Assembly: GCA_949471785.1 (NCBI GenBank) | Contig: CASWRE010000009.1 | Location: 1-64,000, forward strand | Length of the DNA: 64,000 nt | Source of the DNA: an uncultured Lachnospiraceae bacterium | GTDB lineage: Bacteria > Bacillota > Clostridia > Lachnospirales > Lachnospiraceae | Reading direction: 5' to 3' | Notes under the pieces: model-generated | The model's database searches: none | Seen by the model: only the letters and a program-made list of their open reading frames with translations | What the model was told of the DNA's origin: nothing | Shown here: piece by piece, positions 34,810 to 43,695 of the stretch | Position numbering within the stretch: position 1 is the stretch's first letter | Layout: each line of letters begins with the position of its first letter | Translations under genes and position numbers: made by a program

Positions 34810-34849
34810 CAGGTATGGGGACGGACATATTCGTCCGTCCCCATACCTG
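34810..34849 (-). terminator. long perfect hairpin after the GtrA-like gene
   Basis: Seventeen-base perfect arms (34810-34826 and 34833-34849) around a six-base loop, directly after the gtrA-like stop. The downstream minus-strand bases are not T-rich, so it may stabilise the 3' end or work as a weak terminator rather than a classical one. Confidence 0.55.
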
Positions 34850-34850
34850 T

Positions 34851-35315
34851 TCACACTTTCCGAAAGATCAGAAGCTTACTGAAAACATAATTCAATATCA
34901 GCACCAACGCAGTCACGGCTACTTTCGCCGCAATGCCCTCTATCCCGAATACTGCCTGATCCAGACCGCAGCTCACCAGAAAAGGGACGCCCACAATCTC
35001 GATAATCCCTGTAGTCAGGCGGGCCGTCACAAATTTTCCCAGCTCCGGCAGCACCACCGCGCCTTCCCAGCTGCGACTGTTAAAAACCCACATTTTGTTG
35101 ACGACGAAGGCAAAGGACACAGCGCAGACCCAGGACAGGATATTCGCCACAAAAATCACCGTGGAAAACTCCATACCCAGTATGTGAAATGTGGACTGAT
35201 ACTGCCCCAGCAGGAGAGCAAACACACTGTAGCTCCCCCAGCAGACTGCCGTAGTTATCATCCCCCAAAACGCATAGGCGATGATCTCTCTGTACTTTTC
35301 TAATAACCGGCCCAT
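34851..35315 (-). CDS. GtrA-family membrane protein
   Basis: A 154-residue protein with four hydrophobic segments: YAFWGMITTAVCWGSYSVFALLL, a second from VIFVANILSWVCAVSFAFVVNKMWVF, then two near the C-terminus. The N-KMWVF segment between helices 2 and 3 is the GtrA-family hallmark; relatives help move undecaprenyl-linked sugars for surface glycosylation. It starts six bases after the preceding lipoprotein gene ends, so the pair is probably co-transcribed, although its ribosome site is weak. No glycosyltransferase gene lies beside it. Confidence 0.85.
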   Translation of the reverse strand: MGRLLEKYREIIAYAFWGMITTAVCWGSYSVFALLLGQYQSTFHILGMEFSTVIFVANILSWVCAVSFAFVVNKMWVFNSRSWEGAVVLPELGKFVTARLTTGIIEIVGVPFLVSCGLDQAVFGIEGIAAKVAVTALVLILNYVFSKLLIFRKV

Positions 35316-35321
35316 AGAATC

Positions 35322-36233
35322 TTATTTTGCCGGTGTCACGGATATAATGTGGGGATTCGGCCCCTCATACCAGTACATGAAGCCTTTCACATCAATCTTA
35401 TCGCCAATGTTCAGCTCTTTCACGGCCGCATACACATCCGTAGTATTATCGCACAGATAGGATTCTACCGTAAATGTAAACGTATCGCCGTTGGCATTGG
35501 ATACGTTAAAATACAGATCGTCGCCGTCCTGACCGGAGCCGTCCCAGTTGTAGAGGAACGCCACATCCTGGCCGTCATCGTTTTTCCCGGCAGCCTCTAC
35601 GGTCAGCCCTTTCATGGAGACAAACTGATTCTGGAAATCATTCAGACTATCCTTGCCGAGATGCTCTGTGACGTCTTTTGCCTCCGCCACAAAATTTCCG
35701 TCCACGATCTCAAAGGTGGCGTCGGTAATCTCAATTTCTCCGGACCATTCGGCCTTATAACCAGTCACACGGATCTTCGTTCCGGGAGTCAGCTTCTCAT
35801 AATCCTCCTGGGTGCAGGCCATATTGTAGAGAAAATATGCCCCGTTTTCATCCTGGGAATATACGGTGGCTTTATCCTCCCACCAGGACTGTTTGGCCTG
35901 TACATAGGTCTCCACCGTTACCTGGGTGTCCAGATCCGCAGCCATATATTCATCATAAGTCATAACATCCTGTGCCGAAGCCGTTTGGGCATCGCTGCCA
36001 TCCGCCGTGCTTCCCGTTGCGGAACCACTGTCAGCATTCTCAACGGCAGAGCTTTCCTCAGCCGCACTTCCGGCAGCAACGCTTCCACTGGCCGTACTCC
36101 CGGCAGCGGAGCTTCCTTCCACCGCGCTTCCGGCGGAAGCGTTGCCTGTCACGGAGCTCCCTTCCTTAGAGCCGCAGCCCACGCAGGCCGCCCCAAGGGC
36201 CAGAATCAACAAGAGCGAAATACTTTTTTTCAT
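35322..36233 (-). CDS. lipoprotein with Ala/Gly/Ser-rich linker and OB-fold-like domains
   Basis: A 303-residue lipoprotein: signal segment SLLLILALGAACVGC with lipobox GCG, then a ~65-residue low-complexity Ala/Ser/Gly/Glu tether (residues ~22-86) with repeats of the SAxxS type, then two beta-rich segments. Residues ~100-180 (VTVETYVQAKQSWWED, GTKIRVTGYKAEWSGEIEI) and ~195-300 (GDKIDVKGFMYWYEGPNPHI) look like OB-fold modules, as in secreted nucleotide- or oligosaccharide-binding lipoproteins. Exact role unknown. It shares a transcript with the GtrA-like gene. Confidence 0.75.
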   Translation of the reverse strand: MKKSISLLLILALGAACVGCGSKEGSSVTGNASAGSAVEGSSAAGSTASGSVAAGSAAEESSAVENADSGSATGSTADGSDAQTASAQDVMTYDEYMAADLDTQVTVETYVQAKQSWWEDKATVYSQDENGAYFLYNMACTQEDYEKLTPGTKIRVTGYKAEWSGEIEITDATFEIVDGNFVAEAKDVTEHLGKDSLNDFQNQFVSMKGLTVEAAGKNDDGQDVAFLYNWDGSGQDGDDLYFNVSNANGDTFTFTVESYLCDNTTDVYAAVKELNIGDKIDVKGFMYWYEGPNPHIISVTPAK

Positions 36234-36382
36234 TTTTCATGTCCTCCTGAGTGGATAACCGTTTAGCAAACTCACAGTTATCCGAATTTTTCAGTTTATA
36301 ACTCTATCACATATTCTTCCCCCGGTCAAACCCTGTATTCGACAAACAATGATGGGAAAATCCGAAATTTTTGTCTATAATC

Positions 36383-36415
36383 TCAAAAATAACAGTTCAG
36401 ACGGGCTGAACTGTT
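36383..36415 (-). terminator. palindromic terminator of degV
   Basis: Ten-base perfect arms AACAGTTCAG (36391-36400) and CTGAACTGTT (36406-36415) around ACGGG; on the minus strand the hairpin begins in the degV stop and ends in ATTTTTGA. Core matches the TTCAG-ACNGG-CTGAA repeat family. Confidence 0.7.
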
Positions 36416-37319
36416 ACACAGATAGTACGGATTTGCGAATAATACCCAGGCCCAGCGGGTAGGGGCCTGTATGTACCCCGATGGTGGCGCCGATCTGATA
36501 AATCGGAAGCTCCCGCAGGCCGTATTTCTCCTCCAATGCCTGTAAAACCATGTCACGGTAGACCACCGCCTCCTCATAGTCATAGCCAAACCCTACCACT
36601 ACACTGAAATGATCAATGGGCTCTTCCTGCCCGTCCAGATATTCCTCAATCAGTTCGATGGTCTTTTCCATCGATTTCTTCCGGCTTCTGGCGATCCCGG
36701 AGGGGAAAATCTCTCCTTGTTTCAAGGTAATCAGAGGACGGATCTTCAGAATACTACCCGCGATTCCCGCCACCTTCCCGATCCTGCCGCCGTGCTGCAG
36801 ATATGCCAGATTTCCCACGGTAAAAAAAATGCGTCCCGTAGATTTGATCTCTTCTAGTCTGGCCACTGTCTCCTCATATCCCGCTCCACTCTCCTTAAGA
36901 CGGACGGCCTCCAGCACATACTGTCCCTGCAGCACCGTGTTAACCATAGCGTCAATCACCGTGATCCGCGCGTCGGGATAATCTTCGAGAATCATATTTT
37001 TCGCGTTCACGGCAGACTGCAGGGAACCGCTGAATTTCGTCGTAATACAGATACAGATCAACGGCGTTCCCCGCCGCACCGCGGGCAAAAATGCGTCGAT
37101 ATAATCCTGGGCGGCAGGCATAGACGATTTAGGGTACACGCCTGGCTCGTCCACCATTCTCTGATAAAACTCATGTACCCCGATCTCCTCGATTTCTTTC
37201 TGGTAGTGTTCATCGTCAAAAGACACATAAAAAGGCACTACTGTTATCCCTTTTTCCTTTGCCAATTGGGGCGGCAGGTCACAGGAACCGTCACTGAATA
37301 TCTGAAATGCTTCGCTCAT
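36414..37319 (-). CDS. DegV-family fatty-acid-binding protein
   Basis: A 301-residue DegV protein, which presents fatty acids to the FakA kinase. Visible marks are FSDGSCDLPPQLAKEKGI at the N-terminus, VVPFYVSFDDEHYQKE, SSMPAAQDYIDAF (the conserved Ser-Gln region) and FSGSLQSAVNA with the fatty-acid-binding Thr/Ser loop, and the C-terminal GATIGVHTGPYPLG. The start is taken as ATG 37319 by family alignment; the upstream frame to 37364 is open. No fakA is in the window. A repeat-type terminator overlaps its stop. Confidence 0.9.
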   Translation of the reverse strand: MSEAFQIFSDGSCDLPPQLAKEKGITVVPFYVSFDDEHYQKEIEEIGVHEFYQRMVDEPGVYPKSSMPAAQDYIDAFLPAVRRGTPLICICITTKFSGSLQSAVNAKNMILEDYPDARITVIDAMVNTVLQGQYVLEAVRLKESGAGYEETVARLEEIKSTGRIFFTVGNLAYLQHGGRIGKVAGIAGSILKIRPLITLKQGEIFPSGIARSRKKSMEKTIELIEEYLDGQEEPIDHFSVVVGFGYDYEEAVVYRDMVLQALEEKYGLRELPIYQIGATIGVHTGPYPLGLGIIRKSVLSV

Positions 37320-37406
37320 ACCGTTCTCTTTCACCTCTCCACAGTATATTTTGTCCCCACACATAAACTTTTTGTAACATTACTTTACTACTTTTGAGAT
37401 CATTTA

Positions 37407-39029
37407 TCAATAGCCTTTTCTAGTTTTCATGGTTCTATATACCAGATATAGAATTATTAAAAACCATGTCACGGCCAGGGCGGAAAGCAGGGCGACAGCC
37501 GTCGGGGGAAGGGGGCCAAACGCGGTCTTCCCGGAGGACAGGCTGCCCTGCCCGCCGATCTGATCCAGGCGGTACAGCGAAACAACATCATGATAGAGTT
37601 TCTCCATATATGCCTCGTCGATACTCTCCCCCCTTCTGGTAGATTTTACCGTATTCTCAATCAACTGCCCGGCGGCATCCCGCAGGGATGTGGAGCCGTT
37701 GAACACCGGCGTAACAAAAGTATGATCCACATGATCCAACAGCAGTCGGGCCGCCTGAATCTTAATTTCATAGTGGACGCTGTTGTCCTCACCGCTCCGT
37801 AACAAATAATCCTGATACTCCGGAGAATTCTGCGCCGTCAGAGTCACAGGCACATACCCCTCCGTCTCGGAATAGGCGATCTGCACTTTATTGCTCAGCA
37901 GATACTGCACAAACAGCCAGGAAGCCAGCACTTCCTGTGAATCCTCTTTATTAAAAATACAGACCGACGGCCCCTGGGAAATCATCCGGGGATTATCCGT
38001 ATCAAACTGGGGTACGGGGCGTACCGCAGTCTCAAACCACACAATCTTATCCTCGCTGATATCCGACAGAGGCGCGTCCGTCCCCATCCAGGTAGCCCCG
38101 GCCGTGGAATCCACCGCAAACAGGCACTGGCCGGCATTCAGAAAATTGGCGGGATAACTGGATATCTTGAATGTGGAAAACGCCCTGGTTGCGGCGTGCT
38201 CCGCCACCGTGTACAGCAGCCCTTTTGTAGTATCATTGAACAGCAGCATCTCCCCGCGGTCTGTGGAATACCCGGCCTCCTTTTGTTTCAGCATCTGGAT
38301 CATCATATTGTCGGTGGATTTATAGATAAACGGTATCAGCACTTTCTGGCCATTGACCGCAAAGTTTCCCTCCTGATCCCGGGCCATGGCCGCCTCGGAG
38401 ACTTCCCAGATAAAATCCCAGGTCAGCACATCCGGCACAGTATAGCCCAGCTTTTCCACATAAGTCTTATTGATATAGCAGGCCTCCGTGGAACGCATAT
38501 AAGGCACGGCGTAATAATGTCCTCCGAAAAAGCATTCCTCCAGAAACTGCGGAATAATCTCGTTGGCCACCGGGGCCTCAAAACGCACCTCGCTCCCCCC
38601 GAGGCCATATTTTTCGTCCGCAAACAGCCCCTCTAAAGGGACAACCCGGTTATCCCCCGTCACATAGGTGGCAATATGGTCGGGATACGTAATACACACA
38701 TTGGGGGTGGTGTCCGTGGCAATATTCGTGATCACATCGTTATATATTTTTCCGTAATCCGTATACAGCCGAAGATTTACGGTAATATTCGGATACAGCT
38801 CCTCAAAATCGGCAATCGCCTGCTCATAGATGGCCGTCTGGGTTTTGTTGGTGTCGTTTTTCGCCCAGAACGTAATCTCGTATTCCCGTGAATCATCAAA
38901 CCGCTCCGGTATGGCAAAGGCCTCCGCCTCCGCCTTCCTGCCATGGCATCCGGTGAGCAGGCTCAGACTGCACGCCATAAGCGCCGCCAACAGACAACGC
39001 CAAATGAAACCGCCGCCCTTTTTTCTCAT
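37407..39029 (-). CDS. sugar ABC transporter substrate-binding protein with C-terminal membrane anchor
   Basis: A 540-residue extracellular solute-binding protein of family 1. The N-terminus has a signal segment and lipobox SLLTGC (Cys near 28), followed by FWAKNDTNKTQTAIYEQAIADFEE and the cluster of aromatic and Asp residues typical of oligosaccharide binders. Oddly, residues ~510-533 (ALLSALAVTWFLIILYLVYR) form a clear transmembrane helix followed by a basic tail, so the protein looks anchored at both ends. It overlaps the preceding permease stop by four bases and is the last gene of the importer operon. Substrate unknown. Confidence 0.88.
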   Translation of the reverse strand: MRKKGGGFIWRCLLAALMACSLSLLTGCHGRKAEAEAFAIPERFDDSREYEITFWAKNDTNKTQTAIYEQAIADFEELYPNITVNLRLYTDYGKIYNDVITNIATDTTPNVCITYPDHIATYVTGDNRVVPLEGLFADEKYGLGGSEVRFEAPVANEIIPQFLEECFFGGHYYAVPYMRSTEACYINKTYVEKLGYTVPDVLTWDFIWEVSEAAMARDQEGNFAVNGQKVLIPFIYKSTDNMMIQMLKQKEAGYSTDRGEMLLFNDTTKGLLYTVAEHAATRAFSTFKISSYPANFLNAGQCLFAVDSTAGATWMGTDAPLSDISEDKIVWFETAVRPVPQFDTDNPRMISQGPSVCIFNKEDSQEVLASWLFVQYLLSNKVQIAYSETEGYVPVTLTAQNSPEYQDYLLRSGEDNSVHYEIKIQAARLLLDHVDHTFVTPVFNGSTSLRDAAGQLIENTVKSTRRGESIDEAYMEKLYHDVVSLYRLDQIGGQGSLSSGKTAFGPLPPTAVALLSALAVTWFLIILYLVYRTMKTRKGY

Positions 39030-39901
39030 CCTTTTGTACCTCCTCTGACCACGCCCTCCATAATTTTTCTGCGAAACAGCAGAAACAGAAGGATCAGCGG
39101 GAGGGAAATCACCGTCACCGCCGCCATCATGGCCGGAATATTCTCACGGCCAAAGCCGTTTTCCCTGATTTCCTGAATCCCGTTGGAAACCAGATAATAT
39201 GCCTCGTCATCAGTAATCAGTCTGGGCCACACATAGGAATTCCAGCACTCGATCACCTTCAGTATCGTGACGGTGACCAGGGTTGGCTTCGAAATCGGCA
39301 GCATCACCTTCCACAGATATTTTAGATCCGACGTGCCGTCCACTTTAGCCGCGTAGTACAGGCTGTCCGGTATCTGCTCAAAATTTTCTTTCAGCAGATA
39401 AATATAAAACACCGACGTGACAGAGGGCAGGATCAATCCGGCGAAAGTGTTGCGCAGATCCAAATTGGTAATCGTCACAAAGTTGGTGATCATCACCAGC
39501 TCATTGGGGATCATCATCAGCGAAAGAAACACGACAAAGACAATATTTTTTCCCTTAAAATCCAGCCTGGCAAAGGCAAAAGCCGCCAGGATGATCACCA
39601 CCAGCATGATTACCGTAGTAATCACGGCAAAGATCAGCGTATTCAGCAGATAATTCCCCAATGGCACGGCCGTGAAAGCGTCCGCATAATTCTCCAGTGT
39701 GGGAGACAGTGTGTAAAACCGGGGGATGTATTCCGAATTGTAGGCGCTGTAGCTTTTCACCGACGTCAGGAGCATCCAGTAAAAGGGGAACAGCACTATG
39801 GCCGCCCACAAGCTGAGAAGTACATAGATCACCGTCTGCTTCCCTCTTCTGCGGACTTTCATATCCCTCTCTATTTTATCATAACCCTTTTTCTTTTCCA
39901 T
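39026..39901 (-). CDS. carbohydrate ABC transporter permease (MalG-type)
   Basis: A 291-residue permease with six transmembrane helices and the EAA loop (YAAKVDGTSDLKYLWKVMLPISKP) that contacts the ATPase. AAGGAAAACAAT precedes the ATG at 39901; the longer frame to 39973 would overlap the upstream permease gene. Its stop overlaps the start of the substrate-binding protein gene (ATGA), coupling translation. It forms the membrane heterodimer with the MalF-type permease encoded just upstream. Confidence 0.93.
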   Translation of the reverse strand: MEKKKGYDKIERDMKVRRRGKQTVIYVLLSLWAAIVLFPFYWMLLTSVKSYSAYNSEYIPRFYTLSPTLENYADAFTAVPLGNYLLNTLIFAVITTVIMLVVIILAAFAFARLDFKGKNIVFVVFLSLMMIPNELVMITNFVTITNLDLRNTFAGLILPSVTSVFYIYLLKENFEQIPDSLYYAAKVDGTSDLKYLWKVMLPISKPTLVTVTILKVIECWNSYVWPRLITDDEAYYLVSNGIQEIRENGFGRENIPAMMAAVTVISLPLILLFLLFRRKIMEGVVRGGTKG

Positions 39902-39930
39902 ATTGTTTTCCTTTTGTACCTGTTCGGCCT

Positions 39931-40836
39931 TTAAACATGTATTTTTCTTTTGCTGATCAGCAAATTTATGCAAGTGACTGTCAGTACAATGACAAACAGC
40001 AGGATGGCCGACGACGACGCATAGGACGGATACCCGCCGCTGTCGCCGTACAGCATGTCGTAAATATAACCGACCATGGTATTCATTCCCGCCGCATTCA
40101 GATTAGTACCGAAAAGGGCTACCACATCACTGTAGGCTTTAAATGCGCCGATGAAACCCGTAATCACAAGGTAAAAAATCATCGGTGAAATCATGGGCAG
40201 TGTGATCCGGATAAAAATGCGGAACGAAGATGTGCCGTCCACCCGGGCGGCGTTGTAATACTCCTCGTTCACCGAAGCCAGCGCACTGGTCAGGATCAGA
40301 ATCTTAAAGGGCATGACTACCCAAATGGTATAGACGCACAGCACAAACATTTTAGCCCAGTAAGGGCCCTCAATAAAGTCCACCGAATTACCGCCAAACC
40401 AATTGATCAGCAGATTGATCATTCCCTCCGAATAGGCTGTTTTTTTGAAAAGAATCATAAACACCAGGCCGATAGCCAGGGTATTCGTCACATAGGGCAG
40501 AAAAAATACAGTCTGAAACAGGCCCTTAAGCGGTCCGATCGAGTGCAGGCCCAGGGAGATCATCAGCGCAATCCCCGTAGACAGCGGCACGGTAATGACC
40601 ACCAGAATAAAAGTGTTTTTCACGGCCTGCAAAAAGTACGGGTCATGGAGCACATAGGAATAATTGTAAGGACCGACGCCGAAATACGTCTGGGCCGCGG
40701 AATTATACCCTTCCTCAAAAGAATATATCCACACGTCAATCAGGGGGTACACCAGAAACGCACCCAGAAAAAGGATGGCCGGCAGCAGGTATAGCCAGCC
40801 CTTAAAGTCGTTATCATGAAAGAATCCTTTTCTCAT
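39931..40836 (-). CDS. carbohydrate ABC transporter permease (MalF-type)
   Basis: A 301-residue permease with six predicted helices, beginning GWLYLLPAILFLGAFLVYPLIDVW, and an EAA loop YNAARVDGTSSFRIFIRITLPMIS. Its start overlaps the ATPase stop by four bases (ATGA) and it precedes the MalG-type gene by 29 bases, in a run with the binding-protein gene. It is shorter than E. coli MalF, as usual for Firmicutes sugar importers. Confidence 0.93.
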   Translation of the reverse strand: MRKGFFHDNDFKGWLYLLPAILFLGAFLVYPLIDVWIYSFEEGYNSAAQTYFGVGPYNYSYVLHDPYFLQAVKNTFILVVITVPLSTGIALMISLGLHSIGPLKGLFQTVFFLPYVTNTLAIGLVFMILFKKTAYSEGMINLLINWFGGNSVDFIEGPYWAKMFVLCVYTIWVVMPFKILILTSALASVNEEYYNAARVDGTSSFRIFIRITLPMISPMIFYLVITGFIGAFKAYSDVVALFGTNLNAAGMNTMVGYIYDMLYGDSGGYPSYASSSAILLFVIVLTVTCINLLISKRKIHV

Positions 40837-41942
40837 AGCCTGCTCCCCTCAAAATACATCCGTTTTTCCGTCTCCTGGTCAAAGAGGAACACTTTCCCGG
40901 ATTTCAATTCAAACCGAACGGTCTGCATGTCCTCGTTCACGGGAGTTTCTCCTCCGACGATGGCACGGATCACCGGATTCAGGGAAACCTCATTGGACAG
41001 GACCAGGCTGGTATCCCGCCCCATGACCTCTATGCCTCTCAGGTCACAGGCAAAGGGCCCGTCCCCGCAAGGCACAAATCCTTCCGGACGCACGCCCACA
41101 TAGACCTCCCCGTCAGGCACGCCCGTCACGCCGAGAACGGCATCTGCCCCGATATACAGCCGGCTTCCCTGGACATGTCCCACGAATACGTTGATGGGAG
41201 GCGTACCCAGAAACTTCGCCACAAACAGATTCACCGGATCGTCATAGACCTCCTGCGGTCTGCCGGTCTGCTGAACGATCCCCTCCTTCATAACCACGAT
41301 CTGATCGGAGATACTCATGGCCTCCTCCTGGTCATGGGTCACGAAAATCGTCGTGATTCCCGTCTCTCTCTGAATCCGCCGTATCTCCTCCCTGGTCTGA
41401 AGCCTGAGCCTGGCGTCCAGATTAGACAAAGGCTCATCCAGTAAAAGGACCCGTGGCATCTTCACCAGAGCCCGGGCAATGGCCACCCTCTGCTGCTGTC
41501 CACCGGAAAGCTCGCCGGGCCTGCGATCCATCAATTCTTCGATCTGAACAAGCTTCGCTGCCTCCTCGGCCATTTCCAGCATCCGGGTCCTGGATAATTT
41601 ATCCTTTCCCTTAAAATTCTGCAGCGGAAACAAGATATTCTGCTCCACAGTCAGATGGGGATACAGCGCATAATTCTGAAACACCAGCCCGATCCCCCTC
41701 TTCTCCGGCGGCAGCTCTGTCACATCCTCGTCCCCAAAAAAAATCCGCCCGCCGGTGGGTTTCTGCAATCCGCTGATCAGATGCAGCGTCGTACTCTTCC
41801 CGCACCCCGAGGGCCCCAACAACCCGATCAGCTTCCCGTCCGGAAACTCATAGGAAAAATCCCCGACCGCCGTCACCTCCCCCCGGGCCTTCCGTCCTCT
41901 GCCGGGGAATATTTTCGTCAGATTTTCCAATACAACCTTCAT
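40833..41942 (-). CDS. sugar ABC importer ATPase (MsmK/UgpC/MalK-type)
   Basis: A 369-residue ATPase: Walker A GPSGCGKSTTLHLISG, signature LSGGQQQRVAIARAL, Walker B VLLLDEPLSNLD and switch His in TIFVTHDQEEAM, then a C-terminal OB/TOBE domain (residues ~245-365) typical of sugar importers. GGAGATGAGAGC precedes the ATG at 41942. It is the first gene of the ATPase-MalF-MalG-binding protein operon. An operon-encoded ATPase in first position is unusual; many Firmicutes share one MsmK elsewhere. Confidence 0.95.
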   Translation of the reverse strand: MKVVLENLTKIFPGRGRKARGEVTAVGDFSYEFPDGKLIGLLGPSGCGKSTTLHLISGLQKPTGGRIFFGDEDVTELPPEKRGIGLVFQNYALYPHLTVEQNILFPLQNFKGKDKLSRTRMLEMAEEAAKLVQIEELMDRRPGELSGGQQQRVAIARALVKMPRVLLLDEPLSNLDARLRLQTREEIRRIQRETGITTIFVTHDQEEAMSISDQIVVMKEGIVQQTGRPQEVYDDPVNLFVAKFLGTPPINVFVGHVQGSRLYIGADAVLGVTGVPDGEVYVGVRPEGFVPCGDGPFACDLRGIEVMGRDTSLVLSNEVSLNPVIRAIVGGETPVNEDMQTVRFELKSGKVFLFDQETEKRMYFEGSRL

Positions 41943-42053
41943 GCTCTCATCTCCATGTCTTTTCCTGTATTTTTTCTCCTGTTCTGCCTATTATACTGCG
42001 GAAAAAAGCACAAAACAATCCATTCTTTCCATCAATTTCCATCTTCCGCTCCC

Positions 42054-43556
42054 TTACTGCAGAACCTTGTGCAGCGCTTCCGCCAGCGGGATCATGGCGT
42101 TTTTAGCCTCCTCCACTGTATTCGTCTGCGCCCCCACTTCCACCAGCATGGACTGAGGCCGAAGGTCCAGATTATATCGGTATCCCTTCAAATAAATACA
42201 CCTGCACAAATCCGGATACATACTGTCCGTAATATACTCTGTCTGAAAAGAAAATGCCAGATTGTCTTTTATGTAGGGATTTTCCAGATACGTGATCCTG
42301 CCCACGCTCCGCGTCTGGCTGAGGCCGTTAAAAAACATGATTTTTGCCGTCTGCCGCCCATCCACTTCCGTGACCAGATGCTTGCTCTCAGAGACGCCGT
42401 CCCGGTGAACGTCCAGCACCACCTGAATGCCCGGATGCTCCTCAAGAATATCCAGAATGCGTTCCCTGGCGTTGCTGTAAGCCTCGTTCCGGTCAATCTT
42501 GCCATCCACCAGGTCAAAGCTGTCCGTCACATGGCACACCGAATAGCCATAACCCTCCAGAAGCTCCTTCAAATATGCCCCTACGCCCACCACCGTAGTA
42601 CTGCTGTCCCCGGTCCGGGAATCCTCATAGCTTTCCTGGGAATGGGTATGATAAATCAAAATCTGATATCCCTGGTCGGCCGACTGTTTCATGGTCATAT
42701 CCGGCTCGGCCAGATCCTGCAGGTTGATCAGCTTACTATCCACCATCGTGACCGGGTCCACCACAAAATAGTGATCCAAGAGGGTATCGTAATCCTGCAG
42801 TTTCTCCTTGTCCTCCCCCAGAAGAGATTGAAAAGGCAAGGGTTCTTCACTGACGTTTTCCGCCGTCTCCTGTCCGGCCCCGTCCTTTTCATCCCCGGAC
42901 GCCTGCTGCTGACCGGGCTCACCCGCACTGCCGTCCGTCCCGCTTTCCGCCGGATCGGAGCCGTCCTGCTGACCGGAGCTTTCGCCGTCTGCCCGGCTCT
43001 GCTGACTGTCCGGCGGCTGTTTCTCATCTCCGGCGGCGGAAGGTTCCTGGGAGGCGCTCTCCGCCTGCTCCCCGCTCCCCTCCCGGTCATCAAAAGATCC
43101 GTCCGCCGACCCCGTTACCGCCTGCCCGCTTTCCGGCATGGCCTGGGCCGATTCCGCCCCGCGCCCCGCCGCGGCCGCATTTTCATCCTGCACGGCCTGT
43201 CTCTGATTTTCCCGCAGCAATGATTGGAGAAATGACCGGCGGCCCGACTCAATCAATTCCTGTCTGGTATATTCGTCCTCCACCACTGTGTTTTCTCCCG
43301 TCTGACGCATCAGAAAGCTCATCACCGGCATCCTGGTCCGCACCGCCTCCGTCAGGGAATACCAGAGAGACAGATCCGCCGTCTCATAATACAGCTCCGG
43401 TACATATAACCTGAGCGCGGCATCCCCCACAAATGCCAGGCAGGCATCCTCCAGAGCCAGTCCCGGATTTTCATATTGTCCGGCTATCTCCTGTCCGCTC
43501 CAGGCCAGAACAGCCGCCCCGGCCACACAGCCCAACATGCCGACCGCACGCCTCAT
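42054..43556 (-). CDS. spoIIP: stage II sporulation protein P (peptidoglycan hydrolase)
   Basis: A 500-residue SpoIIP, which with SpoIID and SpoIIM thins septal peptidoglycan during engulfment. One N-terminal membrane anchor (AVGMLGCVAGAAVLAWSG) is followed by a helical region, a long Gly/Ser/Glu/Asp low-complexity linker (residues ~130-245) and the amidase domain with ILIYHTHSQESY, VVLDVHRDG and VEVGAQTNT carrying the zinc ligands and catalytic Glu. The ribosome site at the 43556 ATG is weak. It follows gpr at 140 bases, the usual clostridial order. Confidence 0.94.
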   Translation of the reverse strand: MRRAVGMLGCVAGAAVLAWSGQEIAGQYENPGLALEDACLAFVGDAALRLYVPELYYETADLSLWYSLTEAVRTRMPVMSFLMRQTGENTVVEDEYTRQELIESGRRSFLQSLLRENQRQAVQDENAAAAGRGAESAQAMPESGQAVTGSADGSFDDREGSGEQAESASQEPSAAGDEKQPPDSQQSRADGESSGQQDGSDPAESGTDGSAGEPGQQQASGDEKDGAGQETAENVSEEPLPFQSLLGEDKEKLQDYDTLLDHYFVVDPVTMVDSKLINLQDLAEPDMTMKQSADQGYQILIYHTHSQESYEDSRTGDSSTTVVGVGAYLKELLEGYGYSVCHVTDSFDLVDGKIDRNEAYSNARERILDILEEHPGIQVVLDVHRDGVSESKHLVTEVDGRQTAKIMFFNGLSQTRSVGRITYLENPYIKDNLAFSFQTEYITDSMYPDLCRCIYLKGYRYNLDLRPQSMLVEVGAQTNTVEEAKNAMIPLAEALHKVLQ

Positions 43557-43695
43557 CCATTTATTTCCGTCCGCCGTGACCGCCTCCCCTCAACCGAAAC
43601 ATCCTGCCTTTTTGCGCGACTGTTCAGACAAGCCAAACACCCCATTTTATACTATACGAGACAAGCCTGTTTTTCATGCCTGAAAAATAGGGGAA

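Noticed and set aside
36414..37364. Longer degV start at 37364
   Set aside because: The extra residues are not conserved; ATG at 37319 fits the family N-terminus.
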